From positions 1 through 55,329 of the forward strand of contig NZ_LGDG01000257.1 of assembly GCF_001279775.1 (NCBI RefSeq): DNA of 55,329 bases, in the 5' to 3' direction. Source of the stretch: Streptomyces sp. MMG1533 (lineage in GTDB: Bacteria > Actinomycetota > Actinomycetes > Streptomycetales > Streptomycetaceae). The position numbers and the translations under genes were made by a program. The first letter of the stretch is position 1, and each line of letters starts with the position of its first letter. The notes beneath the pieces were generated by a model that did not search any database, was not told the origin of the DNA, and worked only from the letters and a program-made list of their open reading frames with translations. Below, piece by piece: positions 16,379-25,429 of this stretch.

Positions 16379-18172
16379 ATGGCTCAGCCGCCCAACCAGC
16401 CGCCGCAGGGTGGCTTCGGAGCACCGCAGGACCAGCCACCACAACAGCAGGGCGAGGGCTTCGGGGCCCCGCCGCCACCGCCGCAGGCTCCACCGCAGCC
16501 TGGGTACGGCTATCCGCAGCAGCCCTCGCCGCCGTCGGGTCCGTACGCCCCGCCGCAGTCCGGCCCCTACGGCCAGCCGCAGCAGCCCGGGCCGTACGGT
16601 CAGCCGGGGCCGTACGGTCAGCCGCAGCAGCCCGGGCCGTACGGTCAGCCGCAGCAGTCGGGCCCGTACGCACAGCCGCAGGGTTACGGCTATCCGCAGC
16701 AGCCCCAGTTCCCGGGCGCGCCCGGCACCCCGCCGCCCGGCTCGGGGAACCGTTTCAAGGGCAAGCCCGCCGTCATCATCGGTGCCGCCGTGGCCGCGCT
16801 GCTCGTCATCGGCGGGACCGTGTTCGCGGTCGCCGGCGGCGGTGACGACGACAAGAAGCCGACCGCCGGGAAGAGCGACGACTCCAAGCCCACCGCCTCC
16901 GACTCCCCGGTCAACCCCGGCGACGGCAGCGGCGCCGGCGGCGCGGACCCGGAGAACCTCAACGAAGGCCGGAAGGCCGGCGAGGCCAAGGTGCTCTGGT
17001 ACAAGGAGGCGCCCGACGCGCCCGGTGACGGAGCCGACGCCCCCGGCATGTGGATCACCGGCAAGACCGCGGTGAAGGCGGCGTACAAGCAGCTCGTCGC
17101 CTACAACATCGATGGTGGCGCCCCCACTTGGGACACGATCACCTTCGAGCAGAAGATCTGCGCGGTCACCCCGCAGAAGACGTCCGACGACAAGATCGTC
17201 GTCGCGTACATGAACGGCACCAGCGACCGCGCCGACTGCAACCAGCTCCAGGAGATCGACCTCAACACCGGTGCGAAGGGCTGGACGGGCGAGGTCGAGG
17301 ACGGCGCGCTGTTCGACAGCACCGCCTCGATCGAGCTGTCCATCACCGGCAAGACGCTGATGGTGGGCCGCTCGCAGTCCGGCACGGCGTACGACGTGAC
17401 GACCGGCAAGAAGCTGTTCGACAAGAAGAAGTACGGCAGCGCCTGCTTCCCGACCGCCTTCGCGGGCGGCGCCCGGCTGATCGTCGTCGCCTCCTGCGAC
17501 GCCGCCAAGACGACCGAGCACGACGAGATGCAGGAGCTGGACCCCACGACCGGCAGGGTCAAGTGGACCCAGAAGTTCGACAAGGGCTGGACCGTCGAGC
17601 ACACGTACTCCCTCGACCCGCTGGTCGTCTACAGCACCAACGACGACAAGAACGCGTGGAACATCTCCACCATCACCGCCTCCGGCAGGTTCCGCTCGCA
17701 GGTCGCCTTCGACGAGGACTTCGCCCCCGAGTGCGGCTGGGGATTCCTCGGCGGTGACCTCCAGGCCTGCCAGGGCGTGGCCGCCGACGCGAACACGCTC
17801 TACCTGCCCACCGAGGCGTCCAGCGGGGCGAACGAGATCGTCGCCGTCAACCTGGCCGACGGCAAGGAGAAGTGGCGCGTGAAGTCCCCGGCGGACGAGT
17901 CGATGCTGCCGCTGAAGACCGAGGGCGGCAAGCTCGTCGCGTATGTGGAGCCGTCGTACGACGCGGGCGGCCGGATCGTGTCGATCGCGACCACCGGCAG
18001 CAAGCACACGCCGACGACGCTGCTGCAGATGCCGGAGGGCACCGTGGACATCGAGAGCGGCTTCTACTCGAAGGACATCGACTGGGTCGACGGGCGCTTC
18101 TACATCTCCACCACACGGCTGGCCGGAGACACCGACAAGAAGGAGAAGTTGATGCTCGCCTACGGCAAGTGA
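16379..18172 (+). CDS. PQQ-like beta-propeller membrane protein with Pro/Gln/Tyr-rich N-terminus, copy 1
   Basis: 597 residues. The first ~125 residues are low complexity with GPYGQPQQP-type repeats; a single membrane helix follows (AVIIGAAVAALLVIGGTVFAVAG), then a Ser/Asp/Pro linker and an extracytoplasmic domain of PQQ-like blades (e.g. EIDLNTGAKGW, ELDPTTGRVKW, AVNLADGKEKW, each with the DxxTGxxxW pattern). PQQ-binding residues cannot be judged; in Streptomyces such proteins are usually scaffold or sensor-like rather than dehydrogenases. Cysteines in the propeller (ICAV, DCNQ, ACFP, ASCD, ECGW, QACQ) suggest disulphides. It starts at ATG 16379; GTG 16355 would add eight residues. It is the first of two tandem paralogues. 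Confidence 0.85.
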   Translation: MAQPPNQPPQGGFGAPQDQPPQQQGEGFGAPPPPPQAPPQPGYGYPQQPSPPSGPYAPPQSGPYGQPQQPGPYGQPGPYGQPQQPGPYGQPQQSGPYAQPQGYGYPQQPQFPGAPGTPPPGSGNRFKGKPAVIIGAAVAALLVIGGTVFAVAGGGDDDKKPTAGKSDDSKPTASDSPVNPGDGSGAGGADPENLNEGRKAGEAKVLWYKEAPDAPGDGADAPGMWITGKTAVKAAYKQLVAYNIDGGAPTWDTITFEQKICAVTPQKTSDDKIVVAYMNGTSDRADCNQLQEIDLNTGAKGWTGEVEDGALFDSTASIELSITGKTLMVGRSQSGTAYDVTTGKKLFDKKKYGSACFPTAFAGGARLIVVASCDAAKTTEHDEMQELDPTTGRVKWTQKFDKGWTVEHTYSLDPLVVYSTNDDKNAWNISTITASGRFRSQVAFDEDFAPECGWGFLGGDLQACQGVAADANTLYLPTEASSGANEIVAVNLADGKEKWRVKSPADESMLPLKTEGGKLVAYVEPSYDAGGRIVSIATTGSKHTPTTLLQMPEGTVDIESGFYSKDIDWVDGRFYISTTRLAGDTDKKEKLMLAYGK

Positions 18173-18239
18173 CCCTTCCCCTTCAGCTGTTCGTCGTCCC
18201 CGCCGTCCCCGCCGACTCCGCTCCCGAGGTACTCACGTC

Positions 18240-20132
18240 ATGACTCAACCGCCCCCTCCGCCGCCCAACCAGCCCCCGCAGCAGGGCGGTTTCGGCCCGC
18301 CGCAGGACCAGCCCCCGCAGGCGCCGCCGGCACCGCAGAACCCCGAGGCCCCGCAGACGCCCCCACCGCCTCCGCCGGGCCAGCAGCAGCCGGGCTACGG
18401 CTACCCGCAGCCGCCCCAGCCGCCGCAGACCCCTCCGGGTTACGGCTATCCGCAGGCGGCGCCACCCCAGGCCCCGCAGGCGCCCCCCGGCTACGGCTAC
18501 CCCGCCCAGCAGCCCAATCCCTACGGCCAGCAGCCGAACCCGTACGGCCAACAGCCGAACCCGTACGGCCAGCAGCCCGGTTACGGCTACCCGCAGGCGA
18601 CCATGCCGCTGCAGCCGCAGCCCGGTCAGGCGGCCGGCGGCGGGCGGAAGTTCAACGCGCAGCTGACCATCATCGTCGCGGCCGTCGTGGCGATCGCCCT
18701 GATCATCGGCGGCGGCGTCTGGTACGCCACCACCTCCGGTGACGAGGGCGGCAAGAAGGACGACACCGCGAGCTCCAGCGGCGGCACCGGCGGCACCGAC
18801 GACAAGGAAGGCGACACCGGCGGCAGCGACACCGGCGGCGGCACCACCGGCACCTCCACCACCCCGGTGGAGAAGGTGCCCGGCAACCCAGCCTCCAAGG
18901 TCCTCTTCCAGGTCCCGGCGCCCGAGGTCGGCAAGGACAGCACGATCTCCACGGCCGGTTCCTGGCTCACCGACAAGGTGTACGCCAAGAGCGGCGTCGC
19001 CGAGATCGCCGGCTACGACCCCGACAAGGGCACCAAGCTGTGGACGATCAAGCTCCCCGGCCCGGTGTGCCAGGGCAGCAACCACGTCACCACCGACGGC
19101 ACGACGGCGATCATCTACCAGCCGGAGATGCCGACCAAGGCCGAGCCCTCGCACGGCTGCAGTCAGGTCGCGGCGATCGACCTCGACGCCGGGAAGAAGC
19201 TGTGGACGAAGACCGCCAACTCCGGTGACCAGGCGATCAGCTTCAACAACGTCACCGTCAGCGAGAACACCGTCGCCCTCGGCAGCTCCAGCGGCGGCGC
19301 CGCCTTCGACCTCACCTCCGGCAAGCAGCTGTGGGCCCCGAAGCCGACCGACACCTGCTACGACGCCGGGTACGGCGGCGGTGCGAAGCTGGTCGCGGTG
19401 CGCCGGTGCGGCTCGTACGACGCGCCCGAGCTGCACATCCAGACCATCGACCCGAAGTCCGGGAAGGTGATCTCCGACTACAAGATGGCGACGGGCATCA
19501 GCTACGCCAGTGTGGTGTCGACCGACCCGCTGGTCGTCGCCGCCGACATCGGCGAGGCCGCGAAGGACGGCAGCGGCATCTCGGACTTCTTCTCCATCGA
19601 CAACAAGACCGGCAAGCTGCGCACCCGCATCTCGGCACCGAGCGACCAGTACGCGGCCAGCTGCGACGGCATCACCAAGATCGAGGAGTGCCACCAGCTC
19701 GCGGTCGGCAACGGCAAGCTCTATGTGGCGACCGAGGAGCACGACGGCGCCGCCGAGTTCTCGGACACCAACGAGATCGTCGCCATCGACCTCGCCACCG
19801 GCAAGCAGACCGGCCAGCGGGCCGACGCGGGCGACGACTACACGATCATGCCGCTGCGGATGGACGGCACCAACATCATCGCGTACAAGCGTCCGCCGTA
19901 CGACAAGGGCGGTCAGATCGTCAGCATCGACGGCGGCTCCTTCAAGGAGACCAAGCTGCTGGAGAACCCGGCCACGGAGTCGGTGCGGGACGTGGAGACC
20001 AGCATGTCGCCGGACTACTCCGAGATCCTCTACTCGCAGGGGCACCTGTTCATGTCGGACATCTTCGCCAGTTCTCTGGGGGGCTCGTCCGACGAGAAGG
20101 AGTACCTGGTGATCGCGTTCGGCGCGAGCTGA
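18240..20132 (+). CDS. PQQ-like beta-propeller membrane protein with Pro/Gln/Tyr-rich N-terminus, copy 2
   Basis: 630 residues with the same plan as its upstream neighbour: a Pro/Gln/Tyr-rich cytoplasmic part (GYGYPQ motifs and three 21-bp coding repeats giving NPYGQQP at about 18512-18574), one membrane helix (AQLTIIVAAVVAIALIIGGGV), a Gly/Thr/Asp linker and a propeller with blades such as GYDPDKGTKLW, AIDLDAGKKLW, AFDLTSGKQLW and AIDLATGKQTG. The two copies clearly arose by duplication, but the propellers have diverged more than the N-termini. The gap between them is 67 bp, so they are probably co-transcribed. The substrate is unknown. A strong terminator follows. Confidence 0.85.
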   Translation: MTQPPPPPPNQPPQQGGFGPPQDQPPQAPPAPQNPEAPQTPPPPPPGQQQPGYGYPQPPQPPQTPPGYGYPQAAPPQAPQAPPGYGYPAQQPNPYGQQPNPYGQQPNPYGQQPGYGYPQATMPLQPQPGQAAGGGRKFNAQLTIIVAAVVAIALIIGGGVWYATTSGDEGGKKDDTASSSGGTGGTDDKEGDTGGSDTGGGTTGTSTTPVEKVPGNPASKVLFQVPAPEVGKDSTISTAGSWLTDKVYAKSGVAEIAGYDPDKGTKLWTIKLPGPVCQGSNHVTTDGTTAIIYQPEMPTKAEPSHGCSQVAAIDLDAGKKLWTKTANSGDQAISFNNVTVSENTVALGSSSGGAAFDLTSGKQLWAPKPTDTCYDAGYGGGAKLVAVRRCGSYDAPELHIQTIDPKSGKVISDYKMATGISYASVVSTDPLVVAADIGEAAKDGSGISDFFSIDNKTGKLRTRISAPSDQYAASCDGITKIEECHQLAVGNGKLYVATEEHDGAAEFSDTNEIVAIDLATGKQTGQRADAGDDYTIMPLRMDGTNIIAYKRPPYDKGGQIVSIDGGSFKETKLLENPATESVRDVETSMSPDYSEILYSQGHLFMSDIFASSLGGSSDEKEYLVIAFGAS

Positions 20133-20154
20133 ACCGCTCCACCGGCCTTGTCGA

Positions 20155-20188
20155 CACGGCCCCGCCCCTGTTCAGGGGCGGGGCCGTG
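20155..20188 (+). terminator. Strong intrinsic terminator after the PQQ-like gene pair
   Basis: A perfect 15-bp stem: the left arm 20155-20169 begins CACGGCCCCG and the right arm 20174-20188 ends CGGGGCCGTG, closed by a GTTC loop. It is the strongest hairpin in this part of the window. Confidence 0.85.
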
Positions 20189-20410
20189 CGCGTACCGCTC
20201 ATCACCCTCGAATGCGAGGAAAACCAGAAATTCCGTCGATCCGGGGCACTTCTCTCCCGGTAGGGGAAGCGCAACGTCGAACAAGCGTGTAGCTTCCGGG
20301 GGCATGAAGGGCGGGGGAGCCGGGAGGGGGCTTCTGTCCGTGCGGACCAGTGGGCATCCATAGTGGGGCATCCACACGCGGATCCATTGGGGGGACTGGG
20401 GGGTTGCTCG
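20189..20410 (+). other. 222-bp gap upstream of the LuxR gene
   Basis: No gene visible. Probably the promoter and leader of the LuxR regulator; I could not fix a -10/-35 pair. A G-rich run precedes the start codon. Confidence 0.3.
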
Positions 20411-21109
20411 ATGGGAGTGCGGCTCATGGTGGTCGACGACCACCGACTGCTCGCCGAGGCGTTGGCCTCGGCGCTGAAACTGAGGGGGCACCGAGTGCTT
20501 GCCGCGGCGGCGCCCGCCGCGGGCGCGGCGGAACTGGTGATCAGCCGGGCACCGGAGGTGTGCCTGCTGGGGACGGCGACACCGGCGGAGCCGGGGATGT
20601 TCGACCCGGTGGTGCGGATCAAGCGGGAGCGTCCGCAGGTTGCGGTACTGGTGCTGGGCCCGGTGCCCAGCCCGCGCGGGATCGCGGCGGCCTTCGCCGC
20701 GGGGGCCTCCGGCTACGTACGGCATGACGAGCGGATCGAGGGGGTCGAGCGCGCGATCATGAAGGCCCGGGCGGGAGAGGCGGCGGTGGCGCCGCAGCTG
20801 CTGCAGGGCGCGTTCAGCGAACTGCTCAACCCGGTGGCCCAGCCCGACGACGAGGGACAGCGCCTGCTGCAGATGCTGACCCCCAGGGAGGTCGAGGTCC
20901 TGGTCCGGGTCGCCGACGGCGAGGACACCCGCCTGATCGCGGCCGGCATGGGCATCGCCCCGTCCACGGCCCGCACCCATGTCCAACGGGTCCTGATGAA
21001 GCTGGGCGTGGGTTCGAGGCTGGAGGCGGCGGCACTGGCGGCACGGACGGGGTTGCTGGACCGGGCGGGTCCGATACCGCACTCGCCACCGGAGCCGGGA
21101 GCCGGGTGA
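20411..21109 (+). CDS. LuxR/NarL-family regulator with a degenerate (non-phosphorylatable) receiver domain
   Basis: 232 residues. The receiver begins normally (LMVVDDHRLLAEAL, acidic pair Asp9-Asp10), but the phospho-acceptor position at the end of beta-3 reads CLLGTA, with Gly54 in place of Asp, and the conserved Lys after GY is Arg (GYVRHDE). The C-terminal helix-turn-helix is intact: LTPREVEVLVRVADGEDTRLIA and STARTHVQRVLMKLGV. It should therefore bind DNA without classical Asp phosphorylation, perhaps constitutively or through a ligand or partner, like other atypical actinomycete receivers. ATG 20411 has GGGGG upstream. No sensor kinase is adjacent; the PQQ-like membrane proteins end 279 bp upstream. 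Confidence 0.88.
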   Translation: MGVRLMVVDDHRLLAEALASALKLRGHRVLAAAAPAAGAAELVISRAPEVCLLGTATPAEPGMFDPVVRIKRERPQVAVLVLGPVPSPRGIAAAFAAGASGYVRHDERIEGVERAIMKARAGEAAVAPQLLQGAFSELLNPVAQPDDEGQRLLQMLTPREVEVLVRVADGEDTRLIAAGMGIAPSTARTHVQRVLMKLGVGSRLEAAALAARTGLLDRAGPIPHSPPEPGAG

Positions 21110-21143
21110 CTTTCGGACGACTCGGGACGGGGCGTGGTGTCGA

Positions 21144-21480
21144 TCACGCCCCGTCTTCATGGAGTGACTGCAGGATGCGGTAACAGGACTTGAACCGTGG
21201 CGCACCGGTCTTCGCGCCCTTGCGCCGGCCCTTGAGAGAGGCGAAGAAGTTCTTGTAGGCGACCTCGGCGTCGCGCAGGGACTGCTGGAGCACCACGACG
21301 GAGACCTCGCCCAGCCAGGACCGCTCCACGGTCTGCTTGGCCCGGGTGATCAGCTTCTTGGACAGCTCACCGGCCGTCGGGAACGCCTCGCCCGCCGTGC
21401 GGGCCTCCTCTCGGTGCGCGCACCCCGTCGTTGAACACGACATGCGCGCACCCGAACGCCTTGGGGCGGAAGCTGTCCCG
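21144..21480 (-). pseudogene. Decayed tnpB (IS200/IS605-type) remnant
   Basis: On the minus strand, SLRDAEVAYKNFFASLKGR and APRFKS match the N-terminal region of TnpB/OrfB transposases. Reading upstream, the expected N-terminus SFRPKAFGCAHVVFNDGVR is found in another frame; one extra base near 21412-21420 joins the two, and about a dozen residues expected after SFR are deleted. The protein stops soon after PRFKS, so the RuvC core is gone. It is a relic only, between the LuxR gene and the gal operon, with no partner tnpA. Confidence 0.8.
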
Positions 21481-21604
21481 GAGCTGCTGCGAATGAATCC
21501 CGGTAGTCGAAGGACAGGGCGAGGGAGCCGGACAGACCGTCCCGGCCGCCGAAGTATTCGCTTCGTTGCGTGAACTGATCCAGAGCGGAACTTGCGCCTC
21601 CGCC

Positions 21605-21721
21605 TTCAGTGATTGAATGCGCCTGTTGATGCTTTTTGTTTGATTGTGATGTTGACCGGTGTGGTGAGTTGTGTTTCCATGTGTTTGGTTCTGTTTGATG
21701 ATTGAGTGGCTCGAATAGGGA
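21605..21721 (+). promoter_or_regulatory. Promoter/operator region of the gal operon
   Basis: An unusually T/G-rich, low-GC stretch with repeated motifs: TGTTTGATTG near 21637-21647, TGTTTGATGATTG near 21692-21704, GATTGAATG near 21611, plus GTTGTGTTTCC and GTGTTTGG. In Streptomyces lividans the galactose-inducible promoter galP1 is controlled through short repeated operator hexamers in this place, so these are likely regulator sites. The ribosome site AGGGAG is at 21717-21722. Confidence 0.6.
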
Positions 21722-21728
21722 GTCCGCA

Positions 21729-22814
21729 GTGAAGAAGACCTCGACCCGGCTGGCCGACGGTCGCGAGTTGATCTACTACGACCTGCGTGACGACACCGTG
21801 CGGGACGCGGTCGACCGCCGTCCGCTGGACCCGACCGTCACCACGTCCGAGGTCCGCCGGGACGTGCTGCTCGGCGACGCGGTCGCCATCGCCTCGCACC
21901 GCCAGGGCCGCACCTACCACCCGCCGGCCGACGAGTGCCCCCTGTGCCCGTCGCAGGGCGACCGGCTGAGCGAGATACCGGACTCGTCGTACGACGCGGT
22001 GGTCTTCGAGAACCGTTTCCCCTCGCTGGCCGGCGACTCGGGCCGCTGCGAGGTGGTCTGCTTCACCTCCGACCACAACGCGTCCTTCGCCGACCTGACC
22101 GAGGAGCAGGCACGGCTCGTCCTGGACGCGTGGACCGACCGGACGTCGGAGCTGTCGCATCTGCCCTCCGTGGAGCAGGTGTTCTGTTTCGAGAACCGTG
22201 GCGCGGAGATCGGTGTGACCCTGGGACACCCGCACGGGCAGATCTACGCCTACCCCTTCACCACGCCGCGCACCGCGCTGATGCTGCGTTCTGTCGCAGC
22301 GCACAAGGAGGCGACCGGGGGTGAGAACCTCTTCGACGCCGTCCTGGCGCGCGAACTCGCCGAAGAGCGGGTCGTCCTGGAGGGGGAGCACTGGGTCGCC
22401 TTCGTGCCGTACGCGGCGCACTGGCCGTACGAGGTGCACCTGTACCCGAAGCGCCGCGTGCCGGACCTGCTCGGCCTCGACGAGGAGGCGCGCACAGAGT
22501 TCCCCAAGGTCTATCTGGAACTCTTGAGGCGCTTCGACCGGATCTTCGACGGGCCGGGTGGAGAGAAGGAAGGGGCGGGGGAGCCTCCGACGCCGTACAT
22601 CGCCGCCTGGCACCAGGCGCCGTTCGGTGCGCTGGAGGAGTTCGAGGGCGTCAGCCGTGACGACTTCGCGCTGCACCTCGAGCTTTTCACCATTCGCCGT
22701 ACTTCCGGCAAGCTGAAGTTCCTCGCGGGCTCCGAGTCGGGCATGAACGTGTTCATCAACGACATCCGGCCGGAGGCCGCGGCCGAGCGACTGCGAGAGG
22801 TAGCTAGTTCATGA
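21729..22814 (+). CDS. galT: Galactose-1-phosphate uridylyltransferase
   Basis: 361 residues; transfers UMP from UDP-glucose to galactose-1-phosphate in the Leloir pathway. The HIT-fold active site [10 protein letters not shown] holds the nucleophilic His, CPLCP is the zinc-binding pair, and [10 protein letters not shown] and WHQAPFG are further family blocks. GTG 21729 is preferred over an upstream TTG because AGGGAG lies at the right distance. The stop overlaps the galE ATG by 4 nt. First gene of galTEK; expression is expected to be galactose-induced from the T/G-rich promoter upstream. Confidence 0.95.
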   Translation: MKKTSTRLADGRELIYYDLRDDTVRDAVDRRPLDPTVTTSEVRRDVLLGDAVAIASHRQGRTYHPPADECPLCPSQGDRLSEIPDSSYDAVVFENRFPSLAGDSGRCEVVCFTSDHNASFADLTEEQARLVLDAWTDRTSELSHLPSVEQVFCFENRGAEIGVTLGHPHGQIYAYPFTTPRTALMLRSVAAHKEATGGENLFDAVLARELAEERVVLEGEHWVAFVPYAAHWPYEVHLYPKRRVPDLLGLDEEARTEFPKVYLELLRRFDRIFDGPGGEKEGAGEPPTPYIAAWHQAPFGALEEFEGVSRDDFALHLELFTIRRTSGKLKFLAGSESGMNVFINDIRPEAAAERLREVASS

Positions 22815-23773
22815 GCGGCAAGTATCTGGTCACGGGCGGTGCGGGGTACGTCGGCAGCGTGGTCGCCCGGCATCTGCTGGAGGCGGGTCACGAGGTCGTC
22901 GTCCTCGACAACCTCTCCACCGGCTTCCGCGAAGGCGTCCCGGCCGGGGCCACCTTCGTCGAGGGCGACATCCGCGACGCCGCCAAGTGGCTCGACTCCA
23001 CCTTCGACGCCGTCCTGCACTTCGCCGCCTCCTCCCAGGTCGGCGAGTCGGTCGTGAAGCCCGAGAAGTACTGGGACAACAACGTCGGCGGCACCATGGC
23101 CCTGCTCGGCGCCATGCGCGAGGCGGGCGTGCGCCGGCTCGTCTTCTCCTCGACGGCCGCCACCTACGGCGAGCCGACCCAGGTCCCGATCGTCGAGTCG
23201 GCGCCGACCCAGCCCACCAACCCGTACGGCGCCACGAAGCTCGCGGTCGACCACATGATCACGAGTGAGGCGGCGGCTCACGGACTGGCCGCGGTCTCCC
23301 TGCGCTACTTCAACGTGGCGGGCGCGTACGGCGAGTCCGGCGAGCGCCACGACCCCGAGTCGCACCTGATCCCGCTCGTCCTCCAGGTCGCGCAGGGCCG
23401 GCGGGACGCGATCTCCGTCTACGGCGACGACTACCCGACGCCGGACGGCACCTGCGTCCGCGACTACATCCACGTGGCGGACCTGGCCGAGGCCCACCTC
23501 CTCGCGGTGAAGGCGGCCACCCCCGGCGAGCACCTCATCTGCAACCTCGGCAACGGCAACGGCTTCTCCGTCCGTGAGGTCATCGAGACGGTCCGGCAGG
23601 TCACCGGCCACCCGATCCCCGAGGTCGTGGCCCCCCGCCGCGGCGGCGACCCGGCGGTCCTGGTGGCGTCGGCCGCCGCCGCCCGCGAGAAGCTGGGCTG
23701 GAACCCGTCCCGCGCGGATCTCGCGGGGATCGTCGCGGACGCGTGGGACTTCGCGCAGCGGCGCGGAAACTAG
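22811..23773 (+). CDS. galE: UDP-glucose 4-epimerase
   Basis: 320-residue extended SDR enzyme that interconverts UDP-galactose and UDP-glucose with bound NAD+. The Rossmann motif [10 protein letters not shown], the DNLSTG loop that binds the nicotinamide ribose, [11 protein letters not shown] with the catalytic Ser/Thr, and [11 protein letters not shown] with the YxxxK pair are all present, as is [14 protein letters not shown]. It is coupled to galT by an ATGA overlap and followed by galK after 56 bp. Confidence 0.95.
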   Translation: MSGKYLVTGGAGYVGSVVARHLLEAGHEVVVLDNLSTGFREGVPAGATFVEGDIRDAAKWLDSTFDAVLHFAASSQVGESVVKPEKYWDNNVGGTMALLGAMREAGVRRLVFSSTAATYGEPTQVPIVESAPTQPTNPYGATKLAVDHMITSEAAAHGLAAVSLRYFNVAGAYGESGERHDPESHLIPLVLQVAQGRRDAISVYGDDYPTPDGTCVRDYIHVADLAEAHLLAVKAATPGEHLICNLGNGNGFSVREVIETVRQVTGHPIPEVVAPRRGGDPAVLVASAAAAREKLGWNPSRADLAGIVADAWDFAQRRGN

Positions 23774-23829
23774 CGACAACGCAGCCACCGGCTGCAACCA
23801 GTACGTACGGAAAGGTCAGGGGTCAGGGC

Positions 23830-24993
23830 ATGAGCGAGGCTGTCGCAGTGGCTGTCGCCGAGCGGTTCGAGGAGCTGTACGGGGACCGGCCGGAAGGGGT
23901 GTGGGCGGCGCCGGGCCGGGTCAACCTCATCGGCGAACACACCGACTACAACGACGGCTTCGTCATGCCGTTCGCCCTCCCGCACGTCACCGTCGCCGCG
24001 GTGTCCCGGCGCGAGGACGGCGTACTGCGCCTGCACTCTGCCGACATCGAGGGCGGCGTCATGGAACTGCGCGTCGACGACCTGGCCCCGGAGTCCGACC
24101 GGAACTGGACGGCGTACCCGGCGGGCGTGGTCTGGGCCCTGCGCGAGGCGGGCCACCCGGTCACCGGCGCGGACGTCCACCTGACCTCGACGGTGCCGTC
24201 CGGCGCGGGCCTGTCCTCGTCGGCGGCCCTTGAGGTCGTGGTGGCGCTCGCCCTGAACGACCTCTTCGAACTCGGCCTCAAGGGCTGGCAGCTGGCCCGC
24301 CTGTGCCAGCGCGCCGAGAACGTCTACGTCGGCGCCCCCACCGGCATCATGGACCAGACCGCGTCCGCCTGCTGCGAGGCCGGCCACGCCCTGTTCCTCG
24401 ACACCCGCGACCTCTCCCAGAAGCAGATCCCCTTCGACCTGGCCGCCGAGGGCATGCGCCTGCTGGTCGTCGACACCCAGGTCAAGCACGCCCACAGCGA
24501 CGGTGAGTACGGCAAGCGCCGGGCCGGCTGCGAGAAGGGCGCCGACCTGCTGGGCGTGAACGCCCTCCGGGACGTGCCGTACGCCGAACTCGACGCGGCG
24601 CTGGAGCGGCTGGGCGACGAGGAGGAGGTCCGCCGCCTGGTGCGTCACGTCGTCACCGAGGACGAGCGGGTCGAGCGGGTCGTGTCCCTGCTGGAGTCGG
24701 GCGACACCCGCGCGATCGGCCCGGTCCTGATCGAGGGGCATGCGTCGTTGCGGGACGACTTCCGCATCTCCTGCCCCGAGCTGGACCTGGTGGTCGACAC
24801 CGCCCTCATGGCCGGTGCGCTGGGCGCCCGTATGACCGGCGGCGGCTTCGGCGGCTCGGCGATCGTCCTCGCGGAGGCGGCCGACGTCGACACCATCACC
24901 AAGGCCGTCCAGGAGGCCTTCGCGGCGGCCAACTTCACCGCGCCCCGGGTGTTCGAGGCCGTACCGGCGGCGGGCGCGCGCAGGCTCAGCTGA
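23830..24993 (+). CDS. galK: Galactokinase
   Basis: 387-residue GHMP kinase; phosphorylates galactose at C1 as the first committed step of the Leloir pathway. Signature GRVNLIGEHTDYNDGFVMP for galactose binding, ATP loop VPSGAGLSSSAALEV, MDQTASACC with the catalytic Asp region, and C-terminal MTGGGFGGSAI. ATG 23830 follows AAGGTCAGGG. Its 3' end overlaps the convergent acetyltransferase gene by 8 bp, and a perfect hairpin inside that gene (25017-25045) may end the galTEK mRNA. Confidence 0.95.
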   Translation: MSEAVAVAVAERFEELYGDRPEGVWAAPGRVNLIGEHTDYNDGFVMPFALPHVTVAAVSRREDGVLRLHSADIEGGVMELRVDDLAPESDRNWTAYPAGVVWALREAGHPVTGADVHLTSTVPSGAGLSSSAALEVVVALALNDLFELGLKGWQLARLCQRAENVYVGAPTGIMDQTASACCEAGHALFLDTRDLSQKQIPFDLAAEGMRLLVVDTQVKHAHSDGEYGKRRAGCEKGADLLGVNALRDVPYAELDAALERLGDEEEVRRLVRHVVTEDERVERVVSLLESGDTRAIGPVLIEGHASLRDDFRISCPELDLVVDTALMAGALGARMTGGGFGGSAIVLAEAADVDTITKAVQEAFAAANFTAPRVFEAVPAAGARRLS

Positions 24994-25429
24994 GCCGCTT
25001 CGTCAGCGTGTACTCCGTGATCCCCGGCGGATAGTCGGGGATCACGCACACCACCTCGTACCCCTGCTTCCGGTAGAACCTCGGCGCCTGGAAGTCCCAG
25101 GTCTCCAGGCGTACGGCCGCACACCCCCGTTCGCGACGGGCCGTCCGCTCCGCCTGCGCGAGCAGGCCGGCGCCCAGGCCCGCGCCGCGGTGGCGTTCGT
25201 CGACCCAGAGGTACGTCACATGGAGCCAGGTCGCCCAGGTGTGGCCGACGAGGCCGCCGGCCAGGCGGTCGGCCTCGTCCAGGATCCAGACGTGCAGCGG
25301 GTGTTCGCGTTCGCCGGGGGTGCCGCGCAGGGCGCGCAGGACGGGGGAGGCCGCCGTGTTCGTCTCCCGCAGCCGGGTCCGGAGAAGATCGCGCCGTTCC
25401 TTGTCGACTTCTGTCTCCATACGAAACAT
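24986..25429 (-). CDS. GNAT-family N-acetyltransferase
   Basis: About 147 residues. The GNAT fold is shown by WVDERHRGAGLGAGLLAQAE (acetyl-CoA pyrophosphate loop, R/Q-x-x-G-x-G/A pattern), followed by RLETWDFQAPRFYRKQGYEVV, the usual motif B. The substrate cannot be told. ATG 25429 is favoured because a minus-strand TATGGT box lies 7 nt upstream (leaderless); ATG 25441 and ATG 25420 are alternatives. Its 3' end contains the inverted repeat 25017-25045 and overlaps galK. Confidence 0.82.
   Translation of the reverse strand: MFRMETEVDKERRDLLRTRLRETNTAASPVLRALRGTPGEREHPLHVWILDEADRLAGGLVGHTWATWLHVTYLWVDERHRGAGLGAGLLAQAERTARRERGCAAVRLETWDFQAPRFYRKQGYEVVCVIPDYPPGITEYTLTKRLS
25017..25045 (+). terminator. 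Perfect inverted repeat in the acetyltransferase 3' end, likely galTEK terminator
   Basis: GTGATCCCCG (25017-25026) and CGGGGATCAC (25036-25045) with a 9-nt loop, 24 nt after the galK stop. It is embedded in coding sequence of the convergent gene (IPDYPPGIT). Confidence 0.55.

Noticed and set aside
16379..20132. PQQ-dependent alcohol dehydrogenases
   Set aside because: Proteins are membrane-anchored by an N-terminal helix with low-complexity tails and show no dehydrogenase signature; only the propeller repeat is shared.
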